DNA from: Amia ocellicauda
Lineage: Eukaryota > Chordata > Actinopteri > Amiiformes > Amiidae
Direction: 5' to 3'
Assembly: GCF_036373705.1 (NCBI RefSeq)
Contig: NC_089866.1
Location: 2,324,001-2,388,000, forward strand
Length of the DNA stretch: 64,000 nucleotides
The notes below the pieces were generated by a model, which did no database searches, was not told where the DNA came from, and saw nothing but the letters and a program-made list of their open reading frames with translations. A program made the translations under genes and the position numbers. Below, one piece after another: positions 50,074 to 62,400 of the stretch. Position 1 is the stretch's first letter. Every line of letters begins with the position of its first letter.

Positions 50074-53000
50074 TCTCTCACACACTCTCTCACACTCTGA
50101 TATGATTTCTCCCTCACTGTCCTTCTCTCTGCTTGGATTGTCTGTGTGGATCCTGGCTCAGTATCTGTCAGTCTTCATACGTGTATTTCTCTCTCACATC
50201 CATGACCTGGTTATATCCCCTGGTTGCCAGTGCAGCGCAGTGTTGGAGTTGAGCGTGATCTGACCGTGTCCTCGTGTCCCTGCGCAGGTGTTCATCCGGG
50301 AGCTGATCTCCAACGGCAGCGATGCTCTGGAGAAGCTGCGGCACAGGCTGGTGTCGGCAGGCGGGGAGACCCTGCCCATGGAGATCCACCTGCAGACCGA
50401 CACTGCTAAGGGCACCTTCACCATCCAGGTACGGCACACCTGAGGAGTCCGGCGGGGCCGTTTGAGAGTCGCAGCTCTGGGCAGAGCCTCCCCTCGTGTC
50501 TCTGTCTGGTTTAAAACAAAGCCCTGACACACGAGCACAGTTCTGAGGGACAGGGTCTGTGGTCTTGATACATTCCGATGGGTAAATGCTCGAATAGAAG
50601 GATTTTCTTCTGCCACCTGGTGGCTGGAAGTGGTGCTGCAGCCCTGGCTGTGGTTCAAGTCAGTCTATTGGTATTGAACGTGTCCCACAGCAGTGCGCCC
50701 TTCGTCCTTCGAATTACACCGCACTGCCCTTGCAGCTGGTTCCATGGCATTCATGAAAATCCAGACCCTCTGTGGCGCTGACCCATGCTGCTCTCTCCTC
50801 AGGACACTGGCATTGGCATGGGCAGAGAGGAACTGGTCTCCAATCTGGGCACCATCGCTCGCTCAGGCTCCAAGGTAGGTGTATCTGTCTGTTGGTTAGT
50901 GGTGAGGGGTCCAGTATTGGTGCTCACCCCTGGACCTGTGAGCTCATGGGAAGCAGTTTCGTGTTACACTTGCCTTCTCCCTGTGTGGCCCACAGGGGCC
51001 TCTCTTTGATAAATAACGTTAAAGAGACCAAATTAAATTTCTGGTGACTTGGAGGCTGGATAATGACCCGCGCTGCTGAGGATTGCTTCGGCCCAGAGTC
51101 GCTCGCCACGGACTCGTTGAAGGAGGGATGTCTGTGAAGGGCAGACAGTCGGACCGTGTGCAGCCCGGTCTCTAAACACCTCCGTCTCTCTCCCTCTCCC
51201 TCTCTTGCTCCTCTCATATCGCAGGCCTTCCTGGAGGCCCTTCAGAGCCAGGCCGACGCCAGCGGCAAGATCATCGGGCAGTTTGGTGTCGGCTTCTACT
51301 CGTCCTTCATGGTGGCAGACAAGGTGGAGGTGTTCTCTCAGTCTGCAGAGCCAGACAGCCCGGCATACAAGTGGTCCTCCGACGGGTGGGTGAGAGGGAG
51401 AGGGAGGGAGAGGGAGAGGGAGAGCAGAAGACTGTGAAAGCAACTGCTAGTCTAATGACTAGAAAAAATAAAATGACACTAGCCTAGCAGTGAAGCGGCC
51501 TGTGTGAGCTCCAGGTGTGCTCGGCCTGTGTCTGACTGTGTGTTTCCTGCAGCTCAGGGCTGTTCGAGGTGGCCGAGGCCAGCGGCGTCAGACAGGGAAC
51601 CAAGATCGTCCTGCACCTGAAAGACGACTGCAAGGAGTTCGCCTCCGAGGACAGAGTCAAAGGTAAGGGTCTCGGGAGGGGCTGATGCCCACCGCACACC
51701 GCCACAGCTGAGACGGACCCGGCTCCGGCCTGACCGAGGCCTCAAACAGGCCACAGACTCCTGGGCGGCACTGGGGGTTTCTGTAGAGTTTCTGACTGTC
51801 TCCTCCCCTGTTGTTCCAGACGTTGTCACCAAGTACAGCAACTTCGTCAGCTTCCCCATCTTCCTGAACGGCCGGCGGCTCAACACCCTGCAGGCCCTGT
51901 GGACCATGGACCCCCGGGAGATCAGCGACTGGCAGCACGAGGAGTTCTACCGCTACGTGGCGCAGGCGCACGACAAGCCCCGCTACACCCTGCACTACCG
52001 CACCGACGCGCCGCTCAACATCCGCAGCATCTTCTACGTCCCGGAGCAGGTGAGGGAGGCATGAGAGAGCGAGGGCGTGGGGACAGAGAGAGGGGCGATG
52101 AGAGAGACGCCCAGCTCCCCCTGTCCTGCACTAACTCTCGTGTCTGCGTCTCCGTGCAGAAGCCCTCGATGTTCGACGTGAGCCGGGAGCTGGGCTCCAG
52201 CGTGGCGCTGTACAGCCGCAAGGTGCTGATCCAGACCAAGGCCGCCGATATCCTGCCCAAGTGGCTGCGCTTTCTGCGAGGTGAGAAACCCCCCCCCGGC
52301 CGTCTCCCGGCACTGCGGCTCTTCAGTCCCCTAGACGTCGTCCTGGCGTCTCCGCTTCACCGTCGCTCTCATGGCATTGAGCTGATGTACAATGAGGCCG
52401 AGTCTGGGGGTGTCTCACCCTGTCAGGTGGAGGGTTTTGAGATGCGTGTGCGGTGGTGGGCGTGTGGGTCGCAGTGAGGCCGTGTTGATGTGCTGAGGCT
52501 GTGCTGTGCTGTTCTCTGTGCAGGCGTGGTGGACAGTGAGGACATCCCCTTGAATCTCAGCAGAGAGCTCCTGCAGGAGAGCGCCCTTATCAGGTGAGGA
52601 GGAGGAGCAGCATGCTGAAACACAGCACAACTCAACACCATGTATACAGCAGTCTCCCCTGCCGGAGCTGTATGTCTGTGACTGCATGCTGTCCTTACTG
52701 CCTCTCTCTCTCTCTCAGGAAGCTGAGTGAGGTTCTGCAGAAGCGGGTGATCAAGTTCCTGGTGGATCAGAGCAAGAAGGAACCCGAGAAATACGCCAAG
52801 TTCTTCGAGGATTACGGTCTGTTCGTGAGGGAGGGCATCGTCACCACGGCCGAGCAGGATGTCAGGGTGAGCCCTCCCCCGGCGCTGTACGCTCCTTCTC
52901 TGCCCACGCACCTTGCTGGGTTGTGCGTTTGTGCAGTGAGTGCCGGCTCTCTGTGACCCCCTTCCTCCCCTCTCCTCTCTCCCTGTCCGCAGGAGGACAT

Positions 53001-54570
53001 CGGCCGGCTGCTGCGGTTCGAGTCATCGGCGCTGCCCGCAGGGCAGCAGACCAGCCTGCAGGAGTACGCCAGCCGCATGAAGGCCGGCACGCGCCACATC
53101 TACTACCTGTGCGCCCCCAGCCGGCACCTGGCCGAGCACTCACCCTACTTCGAGGCCATGCGGCAGAAGGACATGGAGGTGAGCTGAGCCGAGATCCGTG
53201 GCCTTTAAAATGAAACCTCACTGATACAGGAACGCAGTTAACGGTGCTGGAGTCCAGGGATTCGGTGTGGATCTGGTCCGTGGTACGGTCTTCTCCCCAG
53301 CAGTGTCCGGTGATGTCATACGATCCCTCTGCCCCCCAGGTGCTGTTCTGTTTCGAGCAGTTCGACGAGCTCACCATGCTGCACCTGCGCGAGTTCGACA
53401 AGAAGAAGCTCATCTCTGTGGAGACGGACATCGTGGTCGACCACTACAAGGAGGAGAAATACGAGGACAGCAAGCCAGGTACCGCTGGCGCACACGCGCC
53501 TTCACGCCTACACCATAACACACACACAACATAGCACACTGACACACTCACACACCTTAACGCACACACTGACACCCTGACATACTTGAACAAATTGATG
53601 CACTCTGACACACACACACTAACGCACGCGCACTTTGGGAACTGGCACGTTGTTTTCGTGACGAGGAATGCAGTGTAACCCTCTTGCCCCTCCAGCCTCA
53701 GAGCGCCTGTCGGAGCAGCAGTCTGAGGAGCTGATGGCCTGGATGAGGAACGTCTTGGGGCAGCGAGTCACCAACATCAAGGTACGGCAGCAGCCGGAGC
53801 CCCCCCACACTACAGCTCATTGGTCACGAAGACATTATCTCCCTCACCCATCACTGTCACCCATCATACCTGCTCTTCCACTGTCTGATTTGCCCTGCCC
53901 TTCTCCCCTCTCTGGCCCCAGCAGTATCCAGTGATGTAATACAATCTCTCTGCCACCCTCCCCCCCGCCCAGGTGACGCCCCGTCTGGACACCCACCCGG
54001 CCATGATCACGGTGCTGGAGATGGGTGCGGCTCGGCACTTCCTGCGCACGCAGCAGCTGGCCAGGAGCAGCGAGGAGCACGCCCAGATCCTGCAGCCCAC
54101 GCTGGAGATCAACGCAGGGTGAGGCCCGGGGGAGTCGGGGACACCACAGACACCCGGCCCAGATACCCGGGCGTCAGGCTGATGACTTCGGTGTTGGTGA
54201 GGACCCTGCCCAGCGCCGCCCGCACAGCTGACCTCCTCTCTCTCTCTCCACAGGCACGACCTCATCAAGAAGCTCAATGAGCTGAGGGACTCCAACGCCG
54301 ATCTGGCCCAGCTGCTGCTCGAGCAGGTAGGACGGGCTGAGGGCTGGGGGGCTGACCGGGGTGGGGGGTGTCAGACCGGACACTGGGCTCGGTCTGGCCA
54401 CTGGTTGCGGTGTGGGTGTGCCGTGTTGCGGCGGCGCTCAGCTCTCCCGTCTCTCACTCTCTGTGCAGATCTACGACAACGCCATGATCGCGGCCGGCCT
54501 GAACGACGACCCCCGGCCCATGATCGGCCGCCTCAACGACCTGCTGACCCGAGCCCTGGAGAAACACTGA
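49072..54570 (+). CDS. TRAP1: TRAP1, mitochondrial HSP90-family chaperone
   Basis: TRAP1 is the ATP-dependent HSP90 homologue of the mitochondrial matrix, influencing respiratory complexes and permeability transition. The coding exons are 49072-49210, 49496-49669, 49798-49880, 50288-50428, 50803-50874, 51225-51385, 51553-51662, 51820-52049, 52160-52280, 52524-52593, 52719-52866, 52993-53178, 53340-53478, 53696-53781, 53973-54118, 54254-54326 and 54469-54570. Together they make 726 aa (human 704) with continuous phase. The Arg-rich, acid-poor first 90 residues look like a matrix-targeting presequence, followed by the conserved STQTAE. GHKL ATPase motifs are [11 protein letters not shown] (E137, N141), DTGIGM (D180) and GQFGVGFYS. 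The middle domain includes [12 protein letters not shown]. The C-terminal dimerisation domain closes with an Ala-Met-Ile-Ala-Ala-Gly-Leu motif near the stop. The Ala after the ATP-binding Asn in human is Gly here. The N-terminal exon is short and ends at a GTAAG donor. Confidence 0.97.
50017..50098. repeat. (CT)n followed by CACACTCT repeats in TRAP1 intron 3
   Basis: About 50 bases of pure CT change into CACA/CTCT repeats. Open frames across it are Ser-Leu or Glu-Arg artefacts. Confidence 0.93.
53295..53333 (+). repeat. 39-bp intronic block, copy 1 (TRAP1 intron 12)
   Basis: This block starts CCCCAGCAGTGTCCGG and ends CCCTCTGCC. It matches the block at 53916-53954 at 34 of 39 positions, without gaps. 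It ends six bases before the acceptor of the exon starting at 53340. Confidence 0.85.
53916..53954 (+). repeat. 39-bp intronic block, copy 2 (TRAP1 intron 14)
   Basis: This block starts CCCCAGCAGTATCCAG and ends TCTCTGCC. The five differences from copy 1 are four transitions and one C/A change. It ends 18 bases before the acceptor of the exon starting at 53973. Confidence 0.85.
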
Positions 54571-55150
54571 CCGCGGGACGGGCACCGCCCCCCCATGCCG
54601 ACCAAGAGGACTGGCGAACACTGCGACTCAGACTTTGAACTGCTGCCACGGGGCATCTCACCACAGTTGACCTCTGACCTCTATGGCAGAGGTCCATGCG
54701 AGTGACGTGCTCATCTCCCCGCAGGACTGAATACCAGGAACTGACGAGATCTCTACTACGCAGACGACCTCTATTGGCATCCCCATTGCATCGCATTGTT
54801 ACAGAAGTGTGTCTGTTATTTTTTACTTTGCATTGCGAGTCTGAAGGAGAGAAACAGATCCACGGCACTGCAGCATTTAACAGCGCTTCAACTCGAGCAA
54901 CGCAGCTGCCCTTCTGTGTGGAGCATCTCTCGAGTTTTACTCGTCTACAACATGTATAACGTATCCGTCCTGTTAGACACATCTAGCTGTTGTGGTGAAA
55001 TCAGACGCCCCCGACCTTTACACTCGGTGACGGAGAGAAGCTCATATAGACGGTTAAATGTGAATGTTAAATGTACGGGAGTTCAGATTGTGAAATTCCT
55101 GTCTTCTCACAGATTGGCTCTGACCTCGTTGTCAAACAAATTACAATAAA
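54571..55150 (+). other. TRAP1: TRAP1 3' UTR
   Basis: About 580 bases follow the stop and end in AATAAA at 55145-55150, with T-rich sequence (TTACAGTTGTTTTTCTGG) immediately after. No other gene features are seen within it. Confidence 0.7.
55145..55150 (+). terminator. TRAP1: Likely TRAP1 polyadenylation signal
   Basis: A canonical AATAAA is followed within 25 bases by a T/GT-rich element. Confidence 0.65.
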
Positions 55151-55930
55151 TTATTACAGTTGTTTTTCTGGTTCACAGTCTTGTGTCGAGGAGAAAGTGT
55201 CATTTACGTGAATAAATCCTTAAAACGATGATAAACACAAGGTGGGGAAGCGTGGAGAGCCAGCGACCTCTGAGATTGCCTGAGGGATGAGGGATTCCCC
55301 AGGAATGAGGGATTCCCCACATCTTAGATTAGATTCTGAATTTCTGTTCCTGATTTAGGAGTTGACTTTGATTCGATTCCTCTTAAAAAGCACAAAATAT
55401 ATATTTTATCCGAATTGTTTCAAATCCCAAATGTGCAACTGTAATAAATTCAGAAGTCCTGCCCCTCCCTCTCTATTCCTGATACATTATATATTGATGG
55501 GATCTTTTTTCAATTCTCTCCCAAACCCCGATTCTGAAGGGAAGCCAGTCGTGGAAATGTGATGCTTTAAAATGTTTCTTGTGTAAAGTGGAAGTCGCGC
55601 TGGAGAAATAATAATTATACTACTACTAATGTGAATAAAATGAGTGTGGGGCTTTAGTTCCTAATATTATTATTATTATTATTATGCATCTCATTCTGAC
55701 TATCACTGCTGTCACAACATCCAATCAGAAACACTTTCACTGTAACGATCCATATACTATATTCCGTATAAACGTAAAATAAACATTATGGTTAATATTC
55801 AGTAGTACTGCTTATTAAAGGCTCCTAAAGCGTATCATTATTATCTCATATGCACCATATGTCGAAGAAATAATAATGCACATACATGTTCACATCGATG
55901 AATAAACGCATGAAATTCACCGGGCGGGTC
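55151..55930. other. TRAP1-SLX4 intergenic region
   Basis: This is short AT-rich sequence with a 15-base direct repeat (ATGAGGGATTCCCCA, around 55287-55319) and a short ATT repeat (about 55663-55685). DNASE1, which lies between these genes in human, is not present. Confidence 0.7.
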
Positions 55931-56021
55931 AGACGTGCGTGCTCACGTGACGAGGGTTCTGATGTCAGATGACGCAACAGGCCCCATCACGTGTCCGGAA
56001 GAGACGCTGGGCGGCTGCGGG
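55930..56021 (+). promoter_or_regulatory. SLX4: SLX4 promoter and non-coding exon 1
   Basis: Clustered sites are a palindromic E-box TCACGTGA (55943-55950), an ATF/C/EBP-like TGACGCAA (55970-55977), a second CACGTG (55988-55993) and an ETS site CCGGAAG (55995-56001). A GGTGAGT donor at 56021-56027 suggests a short non-coding first exon ending at 56021, spliced to the leader exon with the start codon. The exact start site is unknown. Confidence 0.6.
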
Positions 56022-56864
56022 GTGAGTTTGAACTTCATGTTTTAATAGAAACGCGCTGCTCTGGTTGTGGCGGCGGGGCTCTGGGGGGGGGCACTGCCCC
56101 AGCGAGCCCGTGCTCTGCTCTCGGATGACATGGTTGCGTCACGGGTTCGATCGATATTTGATTAATAACGTCAGCGTTGCTAATAACAGCTCAGCGCAGT
56201 GAGAGCGACTCGCCCGCAGACCGGTGCGTTTAATGGTGTTTATCTGTGAAGACGCACATGGCGAGCTCCTCCGTGAAACCCGTGTTTTGCGTGCACACGG
56301 GGTCTGTGTGGGATAGTTTCCTCTCTCTCTCTCAGATCAGGGTCCGACAGCTCGCCATCCTGTGTCAGTACAGACCTGCTCGCCTGCTGTCCCCCAAACT
56401 CAAGTGAAAACATGGCGATATCCGCTCCTGTGGCCCGCAGGCATTGATGAACCTCTACTGGTGCTCAGATCTGTAAAGCGCTCGTTTCATCACATGCGGG
56501 GTCCTCGTAACGAGTGACTGGCGGTTCTGGGTGTCTGTCTGTCTGTCTGTCTGTGCTTGTACCCTGGCAAGCCTGTTACTCTCTCAGTGGCATGATGTGT
56601 CACTGTGCACCCCCTGTCCAGTCCAGGTCTGAGATGCATCCCACCTGAGGTCGCACTCGGGGGTCTGAAAGCCCTGTGCAAAGGCTTGGCATAATTCAGG
56701 CAGTAGTTAAGTCCAGTAAGAGTCCTATAGACAGTAGTGACTGTATAAATTAAATGTAAATGAAAGCACTATACAATTAGAGCTCGAGGTGCCTGCAAAT
56801 CCTGCTTTGCCTGCTGATTGTTTTTCAATCTCTTGCCCTGTTCTGCCCCGTTGTGCTGCAGCAG

Positions 56865-56958
56865 ATGTGCAACCTGTCCATTGAGGTCCGGGGCACCCGA
56901 GTCCACCGCTGACCCTGACGCTGCTGTAGAGATGGGCCGCCAGGCGAGGGGCCGCTAG
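56865..56958 (+). promoter_or_regulatory. SLX4: Two short upstream ORFs in the SLX4 leader
   Basis: After a probable acceptor at 56861 or 56864 (CAGCAG), the leader holds a 15-codon ATG...TGA frame (56865-56912) and an 8-codon ATG...TAG frame (56932-56958). Both end before the SLX4 ATG at 56993. Such uORFs usually lower main-frame translation. If the first CAGCAG is the splice junction, both lie in the mature mRNA. Confidence 0.45.
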
Positions 56959-56992
56959 ACAGCCCGGCTGCAGTCCCTGGTCCCCGGGAGAG

Positions 56993-59161
56993 ATGGACGA
57001 CTCGGACGAGGAATTCTCCGGCCTCTGTGCCAAGCTGCTGAAGCGAGTGAAGAGGAGGGCCGGGGAAGCTGAGAAGAGGAAAGATGGGCAGAGTGGCGGA
57101 GAGGAGGAGAGCAGAGCCCCAGCGCCCCCCAGGGCCACCCGGGGGGGCAGGAGAGGCAGGTCCAGGAAGGGGGAGGACAGGGGTTTGAGGAGGGAGGAGA
57201 GCGAGACGACCAGAAGGGCCGGGTTTTCCCAGGCTGGGGGTGCACTGAGGGACCCCTGTGCTCTGGAAAAAGACCCTGTCCTGCCCTGCAGTGGCCTGGC
57301 AGCGCCTCCTGCTGGCAGCACAAGGGAAGTGCCAGTGAATGGTAGGTGCACAACTATCAGTTCCTATTTAAGGACTAATAGACTATATATACTAATAATA
57401 TAACATGAAGTGAGCTTAGTGGACAGATTATTTTGTGGTATGTTGTGTAGGCTCCACTGCTGTGCTGTGAGTGTTGACAGCAGCTGCTCGGGTGGCTGTT
57501 CAGCAGAGTCTGAATGTGCGGCTCAAGCTGTGCGTTTTGCAGGGGTCCCGAGTGTGAAGGAGAAGGTGTTGCACAGGATGCAGCAGTTTAAGAGGGTCAG
57601 TCCCGAGAGACTGACGCACACCGGGCAGCTCCAGCCAGAGAGAGGTGCCGCTCTCCCTCCAGGTCAGACGCTCAGCTCCTGGGCAGAACCGGACGCCAGC
57701 TATGGAGGGACCTTTAGTGATCAGTGTTATTATAACTGACGTTCACAATCCCTGCTGAGCAACAGTGTGTTTGTAAACCTATGAAAGAAAGCTAGATTTA
57801 TTCTTGTTGTTGTTACTCCGTTTAGTTTTGCATAGCTTGTTAGTTCACTTGGTTAATGCACAGTACTCACAGCCTCACACACACAGAGGCCCAAGTCAGG
57901 CCCTGATCCTGACTCCTGTTTACCCAGTCGGTAACCCTCTGCCCTGTGCCGTGTCCTGCAGCTCCCGCCGTGGCCCCCGGCCTGGAGGGGGACGAGGCCC
58001 TGGCCGTGCGGCTGCAGGAGGCTCTGCAGAGGGAGGCGTGGGGGGCGGTGGGGCTGGAGTGCGAGGGGCTCTTCTTCTGCCAGATGTGCCAGAAGGACCT
58101 GTCGGCCATGAACGCTGTCCGCCGCACCCAACACATCAACAGGTCTGTCCCCGCGCCGTCTGCGATCCGGCCCCCCGGCCCAGCAGGGCAGTGCGGCCCC
58201 CCCACTGTACTGAAGTGTCTCTCCATCCTCCCCACAGGTGCCTGGACGAGAGCGAGGGGTCCATACCGCCGTCCGTCCACAGGGTCCCCGAGTGTCCCAT
58301 CTGCGGGAAGGAGTTCAGATCCCCGCAGAGCCGGGCCGCCCACCTGAAGCGCTGCGCGGTGGCCATGGGCGTCCCCCCCCCACTGCTGCTGGAGGCCCTG
58401 CAGAGACAGGTGGCGGAGACAGACGCCGGCGCAGCCCGTCCCCGGTGAGAGAACCAGCTGTCTGTCTGTGCGGCTTCTTCACATGTAACCAGTCTCGCGT
58501 CCAGAACAGCACAGCGTCAGATCTTACTAACCCGCCCTCTCCACTCTGACACCCAGCCCCCCGCCCGGGCGCCCCAAGAGGAAGGGCTCCGCGGACCCCA
58601 GCAGAGCGGCCAAGCGGCCCAAGAGGAGAGCTGAACCCCTGGACGAGGACACCATGGTGGCCCTGGCTCTGTCGCGCTCCCTGGTGGAGGATGAGAGACC
58701 GAGGGCGGCCCAGCAGACGGTGGGACAGCCAGGGAGGGTCTGGGACGAACCGCGGAGGCCTGGAGCGAGTAAGAGAGCGGTCCCGGCCCCGGCCCCAGCC
58801 CCAGCCCCAGCCGATATCCACATGTGACACTGATCTCATTCTCTCTCCTCTGCAGGGAAGAAGCGTCGCAGGAAGGGGGCATCCCCGGCGCCCCTGCCCC
58901 TCCTGCTGCTTCAGGACCCCCAGAACGCCCTGCTCCGGCTGCAGGAGAGAGCCTCCAGCCTGCTGCTCCGGGAGCGACCACAGCCCCCACCCACGCCCGG
59001 CCTGAGGCCCAGCGGCCTCCCCGCCACTGACACGGCACTGGGGGGTCCCAGCACCCCTCTGTGGCTGCGGAGTGCATTGTGGGACAGCTCCTGCTCCCTC
59101 CAGTCCTTCTACACCCCCCAGCTCACGCCTCCCATTGAGCCCTGGACCGCCAGCCTGGTGA

Positions 59162-59198
<37 letters not shown>

Positions 59199-59367
59199 GT
59201 TTAGGTTAGAAATGCATCCGATTGTTTTGGTTTGGTTTCTTTGATGGGTCTTTTAATGTTTCAAAATGATTTTAGTTTTGAATTTTAATTATTTTAATCA
59301 TGAGAATTAAAATATAATGATTTTATTTGCTTGAAAATGTAAAAAACTAACAGTCTCTCTCTCTTGG

Positions 59368-59421
<54 letters not shown>

Positions 59422-62400
59422 CTCTCTCTCTGTCTTTCTCCCTCCCCCTCTGTCACACACTTAGCTGTCCGTTCGTGGTCTCTGTCGATCCCAAGCTGCT
59501 AACCTGCTTTTCACTTGCTTACAGGAAAGGACGTCCAGCTGTCTTCCCGCGGCTGGTGTCCCAGGGGCCCCTGCTGTGGGGCCCCAGAGAGAGGTCGCTC
59601 AGCCTAGCCTCAGCAGTGCCGGGCTGCAGACAGGGGCCCCGGAGTCCGCCAGGTCCGCCGTGAGCTGTGGGTCCCAGGGGAACCAGACGCTGCGTGACCT
59701 GATGGATCTGGCGGAGGAGGGCCTGACGCTCACGCAGTGGGGCCCCAGGCTGAGCGCCACACAGGGCCACAGTGAGTCATAACAGCCCAACGTCCTGTTC
59801 GAATTAAAGCCTTTTTTCCAGTTTCTGGGGGGCTGTTAGTACATGTTTGCAGAATGCAGTCTTGGCTGACTGTGTGTCCTGTCCTCTCCCTCAGGCAGCA
59901 GCCCGGCCGCCCTCCCTCTCAGTGGCTTCGTCCCGACTCCAGAGAGAGCGCCCTCAGCTGGCACCTCCCAGGGCCGGGTAAGGTCCCGCTAAACCCTGAG
60001 TCCCCTTCCTCGGCCTTGCTGAACAGACTAGGGCCCTCCCTAGAATAAAGAAACCCTTTATGGGTCATTTTGAAATCGCTGAATGCTGACGGGCTGTGTC
60101 TGGACCTCCCCCCTGCAGGTGGCGCTGTCTCAGCTGGCCTCAGACCTGGCTGCCATGGTCAACAACCCCCAGCTGAGCGACGTGCAGTTCCAGACGGACT
60201 CCGGGGACGTGGTCTTCGCTCACTCCTTCATGCTGTACGCTCGCTGCCCCCTGCTGGTACAACTGGTAGGCTGCCGTTTACATCCCTCATCGTGCCCTCT
60301 GTCATGTTCGTCTCTGGGTTTGAGTGAAGGTCGAGGTGACCCCCGCGTTTGCTGCCCACAGGTCCACGATGAGGGGTTCTCGGTGGAGGAGGGGGGGATG
60401 CCCAGCACGAGGAGGGTGCTGCTGGGCGAGGTGCCAGCAGAGGCGGTGTGTGCGCTGCTGCAGTACCTCTACACTGCGGACTGCGCCGTCACGGGCACAC
60501 TGGCACCCCATGTGGGGGAGCTGGCGTCCAGGTGAGTGTCTCACACCTGCCGGCGCCGCCTGTCTTCTCCGAGCTGAGCAGCAGACTAACCCTTGTGTTC
60601 TGTGGCCCCCAGGTTCGGACTGAGGCAGCTGGAGGAGCTGTGCCAGGGCGTGCAAGGAGCTGACGGGGCCCCGGCGGAGTCCTGGCAGGAAGCCCAAGAG
60701 CAGGACATGGAGGGAAAGTGTGAGGATGGGGACCACAATTTCCAGGAACTCCTGCGCTCCATGTGGATAGAGGAGGAGGAGGAGAGGGAGGATGAAGGCC
60801 AGGGAGCTGGAGAGGAAGGGTTTAAGGAGTATGAGGGCCAGTTACCCGAGGTCCCCGGAGCGGGAGACACGGACCCAGACAACGAGAGAGTGGACGAGGA
60901 CGAGCTGGATGAGATCTACGAGTTCGCCGCCACGCAGAGGAAGCTGGTGGCCGGGACGCAGAGAGAGAGCACACAGGAGGAGGAAGAAGAGGAAGAGGAG
61001 GAGGAGGATGTCGGAGGACTGGAGTCAGAAGTGGAGGAGGACCAGAGGAGGAAGAGAGAAGAGGTTGTGTGGCCGGGGAAGCGTCTGTTTTCTCCACCAG
61101 CTGATCCTCCAGGAGATGGGGATTTGGGAGGCGCCTGTGGAAGCACAGAGAAGGGGATTCCGGCAAACCTTCCGGTCCCAGTAGACCGTGAGAAAGACGG
61201 AACCAGTTTGGACACCAGACTCCATTGCGACCCCAGCCTGGATAAGAGCTACGACAGGATATTCTCAGAGTCCTGGGGGGTGTACGTGGAGCCCTCCCAG
61301 CAGGACATCAGGACCACAGAGGAGGTCCAGGATGGGCCGGGAGTGGAGGTATGCGGTCCAGCGAGAGGAGGAGCACTCCAGCCAGATCCCAACAGCAAGC
61401 CGCTCGTCATCGACCTGTCCATCAGCCCCCCCCTCAGCTCCGCGCATTCCTCTCCTCCCCGCTCGGTCTGCAGTCCCGCCTCGTCCCTGGCGTCCCACCG
61501 GAAATCTCCAGGAACTAGAAACGCAGCCCCGGTGGGGTTTGGGAATTCGCCCACTAGTAGGTTTTTCTTCAGTCGCAATCCTGGAAGCGGCCAGAAGCGG
61601 ACAGGAGGACTCGGGGAGGAGCCCGGGCAACGTGCTATTGGGACTCCCAAAAAGTTGTTCTTTGCCAGCAGGGAGAGAAGCACCCCAGAGAAGAAACCTC
61701 CACACCTAGCCACCCCCAGGACACCCCCTGCTTCCAAGCCAGAGGACGTCATTGTCCTGCTGGACTCCGATGAAGAAATGGAGCTCAAGCAAAGGAGCAC
61801 GGCATCTCAGGCGATCAAAAATGAAAGAAAAGCCTCTCCAGGCGGGCCACCCCCCCAGGACAACGCAAGTGCCTCTGGTTTGGCCCTTCTGGAGCCGGTC
61901 GAACCGAAAACTGATGAAGATTCACCAAGGACCCTGATAAAGACAGAGGACAGGTCCCAGCAGTCTCCTGATATCTTCTCTCCCGGTGCGGACTTGCCCG
62001 GGGAAAGATCCCTGGAAGCCGGCAGATTTACCCTCAGGCTGAGCAGCCAGAGTGAGCTGGGCCAGGATGACAGCATGGAGACGTCCTGGCTGGTCCCTGG
62101 CACTCCTACCCTTCCAGTCATGGCAAGGAGCATATCCACACAGACCCACAGCTCCATGAACGCGCCAGTCATCAGACGGACTAACCTGTTTCCCGCCGAG
62201 TCAAGTTTGGCCCAAAGCAGCAGCTCTGCAAGGTCCAAGAGCTCCCTGATCGCTGTGGCTCTCGGCCGGAACTCCAGTGTCTCTAAATCCACCACCACCA
62301 CCCTAAGGCATGGGGGCCCTCAGCGGTCACACACAACAGCAGAGGCTGAAGCCAGAGTCCCGGTTGTGTCATCCAGTTCCGGTTCGGGTCACCAGGTGTC

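Noticed and set aside
49375..50117. Minus strand 236-codon frame with Glu-Arg repeat and Ser-Leu frames at 49885-50263
   Set aside because: Created by the CT microsatellite in TRAP1 intron 3 and shadows of TRAP1 exons 2-3.
57644..57662. Alternative donor for SLX4 exon 3 at 57644
   Set aside because: Both give phase 1, but CCAG|GTCAGA at 57662 matches donor consensus better than AGAG|GTGCCG. RNA data would decide.
60593..60613. An ATG at 60593 as the start of a separate 926-codon gene
   Set aside because: This is the exon 12 frame of SLX4 read back through the intron. A CCCCCAG acceptor at 60612 and the continuing BTB sequence from exon 11 show it is internal.
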